Positions 12,429-26,613 of a stretch of DNA of 64,000 nt are shown one piece after another (the stretch's first letter is position 1; the number at the start of each line of letters is the position of its first letter). The DNA is from Enoplolaimus lenunculus (taxonomy: Eukaryota > Nematoda > Enoplea > Enoplida > Thoracostomopsidae). The position numbers and the translations under genes were made by a program. The notes beneath the pieces were generated by a model that saw only the letters and a list, made by a program, of their open reading frames with translations, was not told the origin of the DNA and ran no database searches. The stretch covers positions 532,001 through 596,000 of the forward strand of contig JASANG010000295.1 in the NCBI GenBank assembly GCA_030248215.1. The letters run 5' to 3'.

Positions 12429-12743
12429 CCAAAATTTGAATTTTCCTGCCAAAATTTGAATTTCCCGCCCAAATTTCAATTTTCCCGCCAAATTTTTAAT
12501 TTTTCGCCAAAATTCGAATTTGCCGCCAAAACCTGAATTTTCCCGCCAAAATTTGAATTTCCCGCCAAAATTTGACTTTTCTCGCCAAAATTTGAATTTT
12601 CACGCCAAAATTTGAATTCCCCCCAAAATTTGAATTTTCTCGCCAAAATTTGAATTTTCTCGCCAAAATTTGAATTTTCTCGCCAAAATTTGAATTTACC
12701 GCCAAAATTTGAATTTTCCGGCCAAAATTTGAATTTCCGGCCA
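12429..12743 (-). repeat. Minisatellite, unit about 19-20 bp
   Basis: About 16 copies of CCGCCAAAATTTGAATTTT, with small variants. An 82-codon minus-strand frame across it is a repeat artefact. Confidence 0.9.
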
Positions 12744-14430
12744 ATGAATTTCGCCGCTAAGGTGTCCCTAATGCGTCTATCATATAAAAATATTGTCCAC
12801 TACACTGCTTTTCAACCATTTCAATGTCCTAGACAGTGTCATTGCAAAACAGTCTTGACCGGATAGAGTTTCCGCGAAACTCTATGTGTCCGCGAATGGC
12901 TGTTATACTACTGGAAAATGAAGGGTTTCGATAAAACATAAGCCGGACAAGCTATTGAATTTCTTTTGGGAGGGGACATTTTGTGTGCCGGTTGCACGTA
13001 TAGTATCGTGTGAGTGACATTAGCGCTTGTGTTGATTGTGATTTTTTAACGTATTGTATATCACACGGCCCCGTTTCAGATAGTTCTAGATACGCTACAG
13101 CGTGCAGAATCAGCGGGCTGGTTAGTACCGGAAAAAATTAAAGCAAGGTGGTATAGTTTATGGTTTTCAGATATATTAAAACATCGTGCATTCGCTTGCA
13201 AAAATGGAATCGAAGTCAAAAAATTCCACTCGCGCAAACTGTCAACACCTTTAAGGGTTTGTGTATATGAAATTTTGTCGCGAGTAGTGTTATCCGTACC
13301 CTAACGACTAGCACAGAGCACATTGTGATGCGCATGAAAGAGGGATAAGGAAAAAAGAGTGTTTGGGTAGGGTTAACGAACGGCACATTTCAAATTTGCC
13401 CACGCAGAACTTCTTTATTGTGAACGGCGCATAAGCATCGCAGAAGTAATGTCCGTGAAACACTTGAAATCCAACGTTAGAAACAAAAATGCCCGACAAC
13501 TTTGAAGTATTTGCAAGTTTTTGCGTGATAGCAGAGCATCGCTCGTCGTAATCGGGTATTAGGAAAGCGGGTGATAGCAACTGAACTGCGACATCATCAA
13601 CAGAAGGTACCCGTATAAAACTTAAAAAATGTTTTCATTCGTTAAGTTCTTTTCCTTTCGGTTGTAAGATAACCAAATACACTTTCGTCCCTTTTTATGC
13701 GGTTGCCAGTGCCGGAGCCGACAGGGGTGGCGGACCCCGAACTCGCGAGCGAAGCGAGCGAGAAGCCTGGCGCATTTTAAAACTTCGGCGGTTTTGTTTC
13801 CTCCGGTTAGAGTGGGGCCCCTTCAAGGGTTCGGCCCCCCAACTGGGCGCAAGGGGTGGCTGCTCCGGCCGTGCCGGTTGCCACCTATGCCGAAGAATTG
13901 GCAGGCGTGTAGCCAGGATTTTATTTCGAGATTAAATATTCAAAAAAATTTCAACGAACGAGCTTGGCGAACGAGAAAATTTGATTTTACTTCTGGTAAA
14001 TTTACAGCACATAAATGTGCGTTTTGCTAATATTTATACGAATTTTGGTGGGATATATTCCCCTATCGCTTCCTTTATACGTTCCTGAGTATTGGGTTTT
14101 TCACCCACCGGCACAATAGCGGCTTTGCAGCTTTAAAGTATACGCTGATTAGGGTTAGTGGCAGCTTCTATGCGCCTTTAAATACGACTTTTTTGTGTGT
14201 AAAAGCGGAAAAAACATTTGAAACAAATCTGTCAAAAATGTCATAAAACGTATACATAAAAGTATGGACGTGAACGTTTTTCGTTTAGTTTGGCTGACTT
14301 CAAACCAGCTATATATTCCATACGCTAATGAGATATTATTTTTACCGGTGATTCGTAGAAACCAAGGAATGCCAAAACACAGCAACCGCTACGATAGCAA
14401 AAAGGGGTCGCGATTCATGGACGTCTTCAA
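12744..14430. other. No gene seen besides repeat D
   Basis: AT-rich sequence; a 90-codon frame at 13308-13580 (minus) lacks splice signals or recognisable content. Repeat D copy 2 occupies 13707-13890. Confidence 0.5.
13707..13890 (+). repeat. Dispersed GC-rich repeat D, copy 2
   Basis: CAGTGCCGGAGCCGACAGGG to GGTTGCCACC, same order of blocks as at 1701-1890, including the imperfect palindrome CTCGCGAGCGAAGCGAGCGA. A hAT-like block GTGTAGCCAGGATTTTATTT follows at 13908. Confidence 0.65.
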
Positions 14431-14600
14431 GGGCATCCCAACGGGGGGCATTGGGGGCCCGTGCCCCCCAAATTTAGCTAATGCCCCCAAATAGACTCGG
14501 TCTAATAGCAAATAATTTTGAATTGCAGTTGTAGGGTCCCCCAAAACTATCCGGTGCCATCCGCCTCCAAAAAAATAATTTTCTGCGGACGCCCGTTGAG
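14431..14600 (+). repeat. Dispersed repeat E, copy 1
   Basis: GGGCATCCCAACGGGGGGCA, then GCCCCCAAAT, ACTCGGTCTAATAGC and CGGTGCC blocks. Shared in the same order with 62765-62930. Confidence 0.65.
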
Positions 14601-14947
14601 TGTGGACATTTTCAAGCATAGATAATTTAACCAATCTGATCATGTTAGTTAATAGTGTTCAAAGTGTGACCCAATCTTTTGAACAGACATTTCTGGTTCT
14701 GTTTCAATAGTACTTGATTTAAAGTGCGATCACGATCAAATTACCGAAAAACTGCTTTAAAGACAGCTTCAAATTCGTAGTTAAGCTGCAAAATCACATC
14801 AATCAAACAGTGTTATGGATGAAACTGTGGGTTGTTGCTTCAAACGCCGGTTATCATTAAACGGTAACGATTGAAACACACTCATCTAATTTTTACGTGT
14901 AACCGCAACCAGCACCCGGAACTAAACCGTCCGGTTGTGAAAGCACA

Positions 14948-15393
14948 TACTGTAGTGACACGAATAACAGGGGGATACTGAAACTTTTTGGCCTCTCCAA
15001 AAGTATCCCCTGTTATTTGGTTACGAACTGTTTTTAACACGCCCTCCGCCACGATTTATTACTGATATATATTCGGTAGGTAAAGCTTGCCACTATCCGG
15101 TTAATTAAACGTTTATTTGTATTGTATCAAAAGCTTAAGCGATAATGCAAGCTAATACTTAGGAATGTACCTTAAAAACTTAAGTACGCTTAAACTTTTG
15201 ACAACAACTTTATTCGGTCCTGGATATATTTATGCACTACAATTATGTATAATTGACACTGATAGGCTCTAATTAGGGTTTAGGGACTCTATCTGCTTAC
15301 GAACTCTTATCAGGAATACGGACTTCTATTGATTGGGAATCAAAATGGGGACACTCTACTTATTACCACACTCTTATTCGGGTCACTACAGTA
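14948..15393 (+). mobile_element. TA-flanked MITE family A, copy 3
   Basis: Complete, 446 bp, with termini TACTGTAGTGACACGAATAA and TTATTCGGGTCACTACAGTA. Inverted ends and TA flanks are clearest here. Confidence 0.87.
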
Positions 15394-15648
15394 CTGCTAA
15401 CTATAACCATTTGCAAGTACGTTTAGAAGAGACGGGATTGAGTGGATATACCAATCGCGAATTTTTGGAACAACGACAAATAATAACATTTTAACAGGCT
15501 TTAGAATAAACAAAGGGCAAATAATTCACTGCAAGTCATACGCATCCGTACAAAATCTTAGCAACATCCCTGGTGATTTTCAAAAAACAAATTGAAATTT
15601 TTGATCATGCGTGTCTCATAACAACCAAATTTGCTTATGCAAACCTTA

Positions 15649-15943
15649 TCCCCATTCACATGTGCACGTTTTTGCAGTGAGAACTTGCCGCTGCGACTTG
15701 CACGAAATACTTGCAGCTGCAAGTGTTTTCACAGGAACATTCCAACTGACCAATCAAACTGCAGGTGCAACAAATTCAAACGACTTGGAACTGCGTTCAC
15801 AGGTGCGAATTAAATTAAATAACATGAATTCCAGTCAATAATTTGCAGCTGCAAGAACTTCAAAGCAGTTCTGTGTCCAAACTTGCACATGCAAGTTCGA
15901 AGCGCAAGTTTTCACTGCAAAAACTTGCACTTGTGAATAGGGC
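15649..15943. mobile_element. MITE with about 55-bp inverted ends (CCCTATTCAC type)
   Basis: The complement of the right end, CCCTATTCACAAGTGCAAGT, matches the left CCCATTCACATGTGCACGTT and continues through TTTTTGCAGTGA(A/G)AACTTGC. The body contains palindromic CTTGCAGCTGCAAG. Ends recall PIF/Harbinger MITEs; family not certain. Confidence 0.75.
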
Positions 15944-18900
15944 TTTAAGCATTGTTTTGGAAAGCTTTAAACCGAGATACACAAAATGACCGTCCTATTA
16001 AATCATTGTTTCAACAATAATTTAATAAAAACCAATTTTGTTGTAATGTGACATTTTAACTCCGTTACCGTTACCCAAACACCTGTTTGAAAAAGCTAGT
16101 AGAATTTCTACTTGCTCAACTCAAACAAATATATCTTTGCGAAATTTCCCATGTCTGAACAAAAACCATCCCCTGCCTTCTCTATTTTCAACCCGTTCAT
16201 GGTTTTACAAAGATGTTGAGATGTAAGATTTGAGTTGAATAGAAGTAAATGATTGATAACAATAAATTAATATTACATAAAGCTTTCAAACAAGCAGTAT
16301 ATTTTTACTTGAAAGCCTATTGCTAGGCATTGAGAGTTGGAAGTTTAGCAATCTAAATTAGTGTTAAAAACAATGAAAAACATTAACTTTCGCGGATTTT
16401 TGTAAAACGATCAACTAAACGACTAGATGTTAAAATGTGAACCTTTACACACAGTTGAAGAGTTGACTACGCTGTAATAGAACAATAATATTTTTGATTC
16501 AAAAGTATTGCAGTGACGGTGTCCCAGGCCACAGTTTCCGCCTTCCAAATTGTCCCGCACCAGAAAAATTGGCCTGTGATGCCAGGTGCTGTTCCTAAAG
16601 TTATAAACACATGAAATTTCAAAGTTGAAATCTGAAATACACTTGTTTTTCAATCCAACAGGCGTGCACACCGCTAGATATGCAGCTTTGATACTCTGTT
16701 CAGTATTTGTATTCATTAGCATAAATAAGCACAGAACACAAACACAAATTTTCTGGTCAAGGAAAAGCAAACTCACCAGTTTAAAACAGCTTGAAATTAT
16801 TTTATCGGTAGCTGAACTGAAATAGTGAAATCTACAACTGCCTACATTGCTATAATTTCTTTAAATCAAATTTATTAAGCTCAATAATTCGGCTACTTAT
16901 AGTAGAAATAAAACTGTCCAGCTGCACTCAGAGTGGGCCCAAATTGATAGTTTGATCCTATACCATTAACACACCTGTTATTATTGCCAAAATCGCCTTA
17001 AAACTGACTTAGTTTAAATAAAGGTATAAAATATATAATTGAATTGAAAAAACTTGGCATTAAATTTCTACTGTTAACCCGAAATATAGCAAGCAAAAAA
17101 CTCATTAATATTACACACGGGATTAAAAGATAGTCTTAATTCCACCAAAATGACACAGTGTCTTGGTTTTTAGAATGACTCGTCTCTAAATAAAATTCAA
17201 TATCAGCGAAACTAAAATTTTCTCATTCGCCTAAATCTAAATATTGCGTCATATCATCCATCATAGCGTATCATGGGCTGTCTTTCAATCAATATAATGC
17301 CGGTGCACATACGTAATTTGGGCATGATTTCGGCTATTTTTTCTGTATGACGAAATGCAACCAGTTTGTCATAGTTTGGTGGCAAAAATTATTTATTTGT
17401 CGGAACACAACCCGAAACAGGCGGATGCTGGAAAATTCAACACAGCATTATATATTTTCAGAGAATTTGATGTTGTTATCAATAAATGACAAACGCCTAA
17501 TTTTTCTAGCGGGTACCTTTAATGTTAACTATCTTGCCTGGTCCGCAAACACCGGCTTCAGATGGCCAACAGTTTAGTATGCATTTGTAGCAAACCATCA
17601 TCGAACAACTTTAGAAAACAATCGTTTGCTGAGAGATTTCTAGAGATAATTCTATGTTAGGACAACTTTTGTCGCCCCTAACTATGGCTGGCCTTGCGGT
17701 TCCTAGTATCATTTCCCGGTTACGTTGCTGTAGGTTACAAAACCGGACGCAACCGCATTTAAATCCACACATACAAGCAAGTAATTGGCACAGGGAACAT
17801 AAGCCATTTCCATAGTTTTTTTACTTCATTTTTAGGAAGCCTAACAGTACTTCACAGTTATCGGCATACGGCGTGCACTGATATTTCATAAACTTGGCTT
17901 GATTGAATTCTAAGAAAAATTTTAACAAAACTTCCTGCCAAAGTCTAGAATGATGCTTTCATATAAGCGCGAGTCTCACGCAAGTATGCAGAAGAGTATC
18001 AGGTAGTTGGCAGCGTCTGTGAAATTAATAGCGTGAAAACGAACAAAAGCAAGTCAATTTAATTTGCTGTAAATATTTGAACATGGAATGAGGCCGGGTA
18101 AGCAGTGACTGAGTGACTAGTCGCCCTTCCCACATTCGGAGCGAACACTTGTACTAACGTAACATTTCTTCAAATATATTCAAACTATAGTTCTGACACA
18201 GTCTCACGTGGTGATATTTTTCAGGTTCCGTTATACATCTTTACCAACGGCCCATGTTAGTTTTTAGGGCCATCACGATTTCTGGTGGTTCTGTTAAAGA
18301 GTAGGCGTACATTCTAGACTACACTTTTTTGCTTACTGTTACGGCCGTTAAATTAACATTGGCCTTACCAACCAAAACTGATTATTGCGCTTTACGAACA
18401 TCATTGTATTAGATTTTGTCACAAAACTGAGTAAGTTTTAAAAATACTCATCAACATGGTTCCAAACACTGTGGGTCGCGCTATTTGACTACAAGTATGC
18501 TCAAAATCGCTTGAAGTATAATTTGCATTTCATTGATTTTATCAGACCTATCGGTCCCGTATAAATTTTTGGTGTCGAAATAAATTTAAAAATAATGACT
18601 GTCATCATTCTTATTTCCGTCGCCAGGTTTTTTATTCACCATATGTTTTGTGTTTGTCTCCAGCATTCGTTTCAGAAATATACGATTTTTACAAGGGTGC
18701 AAAGAGATTCCGATTTCGATAGCATTCCGATTCAAATCCAATTCTGATTCCGATGGCGTTTGCCGGTATAATTGCAATCTATTTAGACTTTTTTGCTGCC
18801 AAAATATATCTTTATATTGCAGTATCCTTTCTGTGATTTACTACTAAAATTGCGTTTGATGTTTCGCTCGCATGCATTACCCAGGTGTCCGTCGAAAATT

Positions 18901-19487
18901 TCATAGCTACCAGTGAATAGTTCCGTGCAGTACAGTAAATATGCTGAGCTAATGTTGGGATCAGCCTGGTACTACCTGCTTATACGAAGGTGTTGTACAA
19001 GTATATATTTTTAAACTAGCGAATACATCATCGTTCTATGCTGCCAAATATCTACTTCACCTACGCCACTAGTTGTCGACCTTCTGCTCAGGCTCCGATA
19101 CATGTCCCATTCAAATGCACCTTGCTATTCACTATAGAGTTTAATACACAATATGCATCCTATCCTAGTAAAACTTAAAAGTACGCAGAAACTTAACGAG
19201 GCGTGGCAGCAGTTGTGGCCCACCAACGCTAGGGTTTCACTGTATACAGCATTCTTTGAACACCATATTTTAACTAATATATATTCAAAGTTCGCACCCT
19301 AATATATCGGTAAAGTAAACACCAACTGTGATAAGTACATGCACTGAAACGAGTTTTTGAGAAACTTTCTCTATACAGTTGCATACGGCTCGTTCAAGCG
19401 ACTAAAGGCGCAATGTTGTAAAAGAAACATAGGTTTTTGTAGACTCCCCCACATTTTAAAGTTAGGCGTAGGCTTAACCAAACGCTA
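15944..19487. other. No gene seen
   Basis: AT-rich sequence with only short frames. The longest, 117 codons at 16423-16776 (minus), has no recognisable domain or matching exon neighbours. Confidence 0.5.
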
Positions 19488-19683
19488 AAGCCTACACTTT
19501 AAACATAAGTTTAGGCCCAGGCATTTAAAACAATTATAAATGTTGGATCGTTTTCCAGCGAAGTATTCCAGTTTCGAAAACCTGGAAGCCTACACCTTAA
19601 ACATAAGTTTAGGCCCAGGCATTTAAAACAATTATAAATGTTGGATCGTTTTCCAGCGAAGTATTCCAGTTTCGAAAACCTGG
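19488..19683. repeat. Tandem duplication, 98-bp unit, two copies
   Basis: 19488-19585 and 19586-19683 differ at one base (CACTTTAAA against CACCTTAAA). Near-identity implies a very recent duplication, or an assembly artefact. Confidence 0.9.
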
Positions 19684-19732
19684 AGAACAGTCTATTTGCG
19701 ATTTTGAAAATTGGGGAATCAACATCTCTGGG

Positions 19733-19806
19733 CATTCGCTGAGTCGCAGCTGTGTGGGGGCATCAGCCAAGGGCCTTCATGTTCACAACCGGGGTTCAAT
19801 TTCTAA
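19733..19806 (+). ncRNA. Possible tRNA-derived fragment
   Basis: GCTGAGTCGCAGCTGTG could be a weak A box and CCGGGGTTCAATTTC a B box. Stems do not pair well; probably a SINE remnant. Confidence 0.28.
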
Positions 19807-20221
19807 GTGGTGGGCTGCAGAATTTTCAATAAAGCGTCAGTTGCACTAGCCAGTGTTTAGTTACGCCTACAAATAAGCACAGAGTCAAAAACAGCCATAT
19901 CAGTAATAAACACAGATCAAATATATAAGACATATGATCAGAGGAGATGGTATGTTTGTTTAATTCATACTGAAGATGTTTTTTCGCAAAAATGTAAGGA
20001 ACGTAAAATTAACCGGGGCAGAAATCTTGAGTAAAGGCACTGAACCTGTGGGATCTTATGTGGGGGGTGGCATTTGATAAATGGCGGCATGTAGCGAACC
20101 CCCACCATATTGGACTAATTAGGGATACTCCCCTACACTGGTTGATGGTGTAATTTGCGGTTCTGTCTGGTCAAATTTCGCTCAAAATAATCATGACTTA
20201 GTGTAGCTTCATTCGAGTCAA

Positions 20222-23200
20222 TGGCCGTAACTATACAGAAACGTGTCGTCTTCTCAGCATCAAATTGTTTTACAGCATTAAATGAATTCTGTTTATACGA
20301 ATATTTTCACCGCCACCTTATAAATCTAGTTACCACATCCGCTAACAATTTATACTTACGCTGGCCGTTCAAGCGTAAATATAATATTTTTCCCCAACTC
20401 GAACTCGTTACGAATCAATGCCTGGCCGACGAGTTAAACTTGAATGTTGTGCAGCTGCAAGGCTTTACCGCTACCACAAATTTTACTTCCATATCTATAA
20501 CTGTCAGGGGCGTAAAGCAGGTAGAAACGTACCCTGGGCACAGACAGGTTACCCCACCTGAAACTGGGTTTGCTATAGCCCTTAGCTGAATGAGGAGCTG
20601 AAACCAAACGGAGCCACCCATCTAAACCAAACGCTGTATTAGGGTTTCCGGAAAAATGTGACTAGCTACTCGCTCGTTTTGGTCTCGTCTTGTTTACTCG
20701 GCTTCACGGTCCAGAAATTCCTGGATGGGACACTGCTCACACAAAACTGCGGTGTACACGTCTCAAAATTTTTCTACAATTGCCGTCAAATACCTCTGGA
20801 AACGTGTCTCGATGAATAAATGTATACGTGCAAGCCATTGTACGGTAAGCATGTCACCGTCCTAATAAAGATGCAACCATTTCAATTAAAATTATTAAAA
20901 TGTAGAAAAACAATACTATTAATCGTTATCGAGTCTAAAGAACGTACCATCTGTCAGTAAAAGTATATATGACTGTGAATGAGTTAAAAAGCCATACTGT
21001 GTATCAGGGTGCAACCGGAATTCCGGTTGCGGTAGGGAAATCCAGTATTTTTCGCTATCTGTTTTCGGTAATAAATCCGGTATTTTTTACCTGAATTTTC
21101 CTGTATTTTCGGTATTGAAAATTTTTCTCATTCGAAAATTTAAAAAATTGGCATCTATTGTCTGAGCGGATTTTGCCAAACGCACGCTGTGTTTTTGGCC
21201 TCCATCTCCCCTTATTTAGGAGGTGAGTACAACTTGTGCGCACCTTAAAATTTTATGGTACTTATACTCGCTTCAAAAACACAACGTTTATATTTGAAAG
21301 CGGCAAAACTTCTTCGGTCGTATACATTCCATATGATATTGACCCCCCTATATAAGAAGGGGGTCGGTTAAAAACGCAACGTGTGCTGGAACGTTTAGTA
21401 CCACGCACAGCTCACATAGTTGCCTACTGTTGTTAAATATCATGCACTCTTGCTAAAACTCATTGTTAGCGATTCGCAGATAGCATTCTATGAACAAACA
21501 AGCCTTTGTTGTTTATATCAAATCGGTCGCCAGTAATCCTTATACATGCTTATGTCATTGGCTTGCTTTAGAATTAAAAAAGTGGCCAACGAATAAATCG
21601 AAAACATCTTCGCACGCGTCGCGTTCAATCACAAAAAGTTTCTTGAAAATAGAAAATAGCATCCTTTCAAAGTAGTATTCTTCAATGTTTCCTGAAAACG
21701 TGATACACAGCCGAATAGTCTGTTTTAAAAATTCATTAACTTTGTATCGTTCACAGAAAACTTCCTTGCTAACGTCCACTATAGCAGCAAAAACGGTACA
21801 CGTTTCCATAATGATGTAACAGTCAGCAATCGGTCTTCACCAGGGCTTATGTTCAGTGGCAGATCCAAAAAATTTCTGACAGCGATCACACTTGTATTGA
21901 AAAAATCTCGCGAGCGAAGCGATCCAAAAGACTATAGTATTTTAACAACTATAAATATTGAAACTCAATTTGATTTCTGATAACTGTTCGGTGCACATGG
22001 CCTGGGTTTGGACTCATCCCTATAAATCCGCCAGTGCGCGTATTCAAAAGATCATAAACAAACCGCCGGACACCGGAAAAAAGCTATACTGGAATCTGAA
22101 ATGCGTGAAATGTGACACCGAAAAATTATATATCTATATCATGTGCTTGGAAACGTACGGGTCCACTTTAAAAGTACCGCGACAACCGTTTAAAATATAC
22201 CGCACACCGACTCTCTTGGTGAATTGCCTTTTATCGTTTGTCGTGCTGTCATGGTCAAAGTGATGTTTATTATGATATTGTATAATATATAATAATAGTC
22301 ATAGCGGTTGCAATCAGAGGTGTACGTGGGTAGATTTTTTACTTGGTACCAGCGGATGTACCCACGCCAAATTTTGCCTGACTCATGAGCATGTGACAAT
22401 AAACAAAAATTTGAATTTTAAGAAATTTTCTGCTCGACTGTCAAAAGTTGCTTTTTAACTGTTTTCCAAAAAAATCTCAACAATTTAAACGTCAAAAATT
22501 GCTCGAAAGCAACAAAGGCATCCTATTATAAAAGTAAAACAACGTAACACCGGGCTAATACACGTCTTTCAGGGCAACTAACCGTATTAGCTTAATAAAC
22601 CAAACAGCAATTTAAAGATTTGTCCGAATACAAAAAAGCAGAAGTTTCTATGCCAGAGTGCAAACCTATTCAGTGATATATCCTTTACTGTCCTGAAAAA
22701 ACTGATATGACGCGTAGAATAAAAAGCAACGACTTCAGAGCGTCAAATATCGTCAGCTGGACAATGGGTACGACTGTACATATTGCATTTTAGTTACGAA
22801 AAACTACCGAACCTAAAACTCAAATATGGCTTAATATTTTTGTTTATTCCGGCATTTGATTCACAGTTTGAACGCTGTTAAAGTTTCAGTGCTATTTATT
22901 TTACCTATAATAGCATTATTTTGATATATAATCACTATATAAATAAATGACATACGCGTATAGAATCATTCTGTGGCCATTGCATACCGATACCAGGGTT
23001 GGTATCATCGGGCCCATGGAGCCAATTCAACATGCTAGAGGCCGGCAAAAAACGTTTCAGGAGGTGTTCATACAAGGATTTTAAATGGCTCACAAATGTG
23101 GGCTACAACTTTGTGGGAAGGACAAAATTTTGCTGTGGACGCTAAAACGCCCTTTGACCCCAACTGGTTTATACGGGGGTTAAACACCTTTATCAAATAT

Positions 23201-26200
23201 ACACTGTGAGAGGTGACTAAAGGCCTACGGCCAAAATATGTCAACCGAAAATCAGGGTCACATCTATGATTAGCAACAGCTGCGTGGGTGTCCAGCACTC
23301 CCTGCTAAAGTCATCGTCGCCCAAACCAAACGTTCTTTTGAGGTTTAAAATATTTTATGCCTCGCAAAATTATTTCCTTTTGCACCTCAAAAAGTATTTT
23401 GAGAGATCGGAACAAATAAATCGGTAATAACCCATTAACCAGCTATTTCATAGTGCAGCGGTGTTGTTTCGAATGTTTCGGTTATACTAAAATACCGTCC
23501 CCCTTGATATAAACCATATCTGCTTTTTTAATAACAATCGCCCGCAATATGAAAAATATTCACTGCACTCTGGCGCTAGATTTTTAACTTTTTTAACCTG
23601 GTACCGCCCGTCGTCGTCCAGTACTGTCAACGCTACTGTGGATGAGCACCGGATATCCGGGTATCTGGACATGAAAAATATCCGGATATGTTTCCGAAAT
23701 AAAATTATATCCGGATATACAGATGTGTATCTGAACAGATGTATTTAGATATCCGCAGAATATCCGAAATGCATTTTTTTCACGAAAGGTTTTACAATAA
23801 TGTCACAATTTTAATCCGATAAGGCACCTTAAAGTTGTAACATCAAACGACACCCAAACTACCCTGAAGATATTTTTGAGGGCTAATCTAACTCAGCATC
23901 TATCGTACCTATAATTTGTAAGTATTTTTGAAAACGTATTAATGTTAAGTATAAGTTTCAACAAAGTGAAAACGTTTCAATAGGTATAGCTCGCTATTTT
24001 GCATCCACTGATGTATTAATATTTTCCAAACGCTGAAGACAATTTCGTAAGCTTACTTAAAGCTCCATCAGACCGTTGAAAAATGAAATTTTCAGATGTA
24101 CGATTTTGAGAGTTATATAAGCAGTGGAAATCATAACAAGCCAAAATATACATTACGTTTCGTAAACAAATCATTTTGTCAATGCATTAGCTAAAAAGCA
24201 ATGAAAATGAGTTTAAAGCGGAGAGCGCATAACACGACTTTAATAAACACGTTCAACTGATTTTTTCAATTACTAATTGGCTATTCAGCTCGTTTTGAAG
24301 ACGTTCTTAAAGACCTGGTTCATTTCATTTTCAATATAATAGCATGCGAGCGGTTCGCGCAGGTTAGCGTTGTAGTTCAAATTAGTTTAGTAATTTATTT
24401 GGACAATTTCTTCTATCGGAATTTGACTTATTTGCTGCAAGCTGGATATGAAATATATCCGATGTCCATCAATAAACGCTACCCTAACTGTATTTACCTG
24501 AAGTTCGCCGTGAAGCGTATAATGCTTTTGTATCTGCACACAAGAGCTAACTACGATTTCAAAAATTCAAATTTAACAAACCATTGGATTAATGGAATAC
24601 ACACGAATTTACAGATTTATGGTTTTTATGTATGGCTTGCAAGTGTTTTTAGTAAAAAGTAAATAACAATTAGAACTGTTGCGTTAATAACTTACCTTGT
24701 TGTCAGCGCAGTATGCGTTACAACAGTGGTACGAAATAAACTACTTGACAGCATGGTTAACTTTAAAATTTAATTAGAATATGTAATAAACTAAAACTTT
24801 TTTATAATAATAAGGTATCTAGAAAACGTAGCGTTGTTTGGTTTTTCCAATCCGTGTTTGCACTAAAATGGTCGTACGGTATTTACATTCTTTACCCAGT
24901 ATTTTGTAACACCAAAGTGACATAGCTAATAATATTTTACTTTTTTAACCCGAAACGAAAATAACCGCGATTTTTACTGACAGTTTGGAACAGGATACAA
25001 TTACAGTTTTAACAAAATGGTTAGTTTCATTATATAATAACTGAAACGGCATTCTCATGTTAACACTACTCAGAACTATATGAAAAATGTTACGACGTTT
25101 CTAATAAAATTCTTTTTAAAGAAAAATTTACATAGCTAGTAGAATTTTACCTTTTAACTCAACGCACACATCACATTCAACAAAAATGATGATAAAAGCG
25201 TCCAGTTTTATCGCTAAAAAACTCCAACCGCAACGTTTTACTGTTGCGGACGGGTTTTAATCATTTTTATCTCGTTTTTAAAAGCCTGGGCGCGTCGGAA
25301 CAACACAAACTAGGTGATTTAAGCTAATCAGGTTTGTCACCGCTGCAGCCTTAATGACAGAGATAATTTTGTCGTCAAAATTGCATGCACATGAGGTGCC
25401 TATGGTTGTTAAACCTTGAAGCGCTCGCCAGACAAAAATAATTGAGTTCGAAGCCAAAAAGTTAGCCAAAACCCTCTATAATGTCTGTGATTTGCTAACG
25501 GTAATTGGTGGAACTACAATTTTAATATTTAATCTTAGTAAAAATATGGTTTTGAGCCCGATTCCTAGAACGTGTTGGAACCCATTGGATCCACTAGTGC
25601 AACAGGTTGCAAGGCAAAAGGCAAAAACGCTAATCGTCAGTAGTATCTTTTAAAGTAATGGTTATAAGGTGCTTGACGCTGGTATTTAGAAATTTTGAGA
25701 ATTGTACAATTCCATTTTAGGTGGTCGTATAGAAATGGTATAGATTCACAGTCAAAGAAATACGAACTTAACCTCGACGGCAGGTCAAAAAGTAGTATAA
25801 AATTTTAATACGAAATTTAGATTTTGTTTTCGTTCAGTCAAGCGGCATTCAGTTCTTGTTACCGCACCACCTCAAGACTACAGTATGTGATATCGGATGT
25901 AAGTGTTACTGAACATAATAACGAACGTTGTTCAGTATTAAAACATTCATGGATATTCCCTAAGGTATTAATCAAAATAAGCGGTTGTCGATTTTGAGCT
26001 GTCGCCAGTTAGTAGTATACTAGAAAAAAATTGCTCAGCACTTGAGCAACATGGGATATGCTTCATATTCCCATTAAAAAGATAGTAACTAGACCAGCAC
26101 ATTCGGTTTATGGAACCTGGGAAAATATTAACGAACAATGGCGTCCAAAATCTTATTAGCTATTAATTCTTGTGAAACATATTGCTGACAGGAAACTTAT

Positions 26201-26613
26201 TTTTACGTTGAAAGTTTTGGCAGGTTTGATTCGAAATTTTCAGAAGTTTTTTAGATACTAGCAGGTTGAAAAGACATGATTGAAGTATAGCGATCTTCGC
26301 TGCGGCCAGATATAATCGATGCTGCCAAAATGCGTTGTGATTTTTGAGCTTCTAGTCATGACTGTGCACTGAAACAAATATCTCGGCGCGGAAATATGCA
26401 GTTATAGAATTTTTCTACCTGTAAACTTGTGTGTTTTGTCACTAAGATTAAAAATCGAGTAAAGACAAAGTTCACATCAGTTGCACCGTTTTAAAGCATC
26501 AATTGCGTTTCGTTTTGTGACAACGCCTTGTTCAAGACAGTACCTTACAAAATTGATCATCAGAACTCAAACTCAACAATTACGTTTCCATACAATGCTC
26601 TCATAAAATTCAG
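20222..26613. other. No gene seen; hAT-like ends and small hairpins
   Basis: A CAGGGTGCAACCGGAATTCC block starts at 21008 and CAGTGGCAGATCCAAAAAAT at 21856, both hAT-type termini. ATATCCGGATAT words cluster at 23650-23770. A hairpin GACCCCCC...GGGGGTC lies at 21341-21367. The 122-codon frame at 20221-20589 has no recognised domain. Confidence 0.45.

Noticed and set aside
12429-12743. CRISPR-like array
   Set aside because: Units are contiguous without unique spacers, and the genome is eukaryotic.
12496-12744. 82-codon frame over the minisatellite at 12.4-12.7 kb
   Set aside because: Simple repeat translation.
20221-20589. 122-codon plus-strand frame as a gene
   Set aside because: No recognised domain, no clear splice context, and composition like the flanks.
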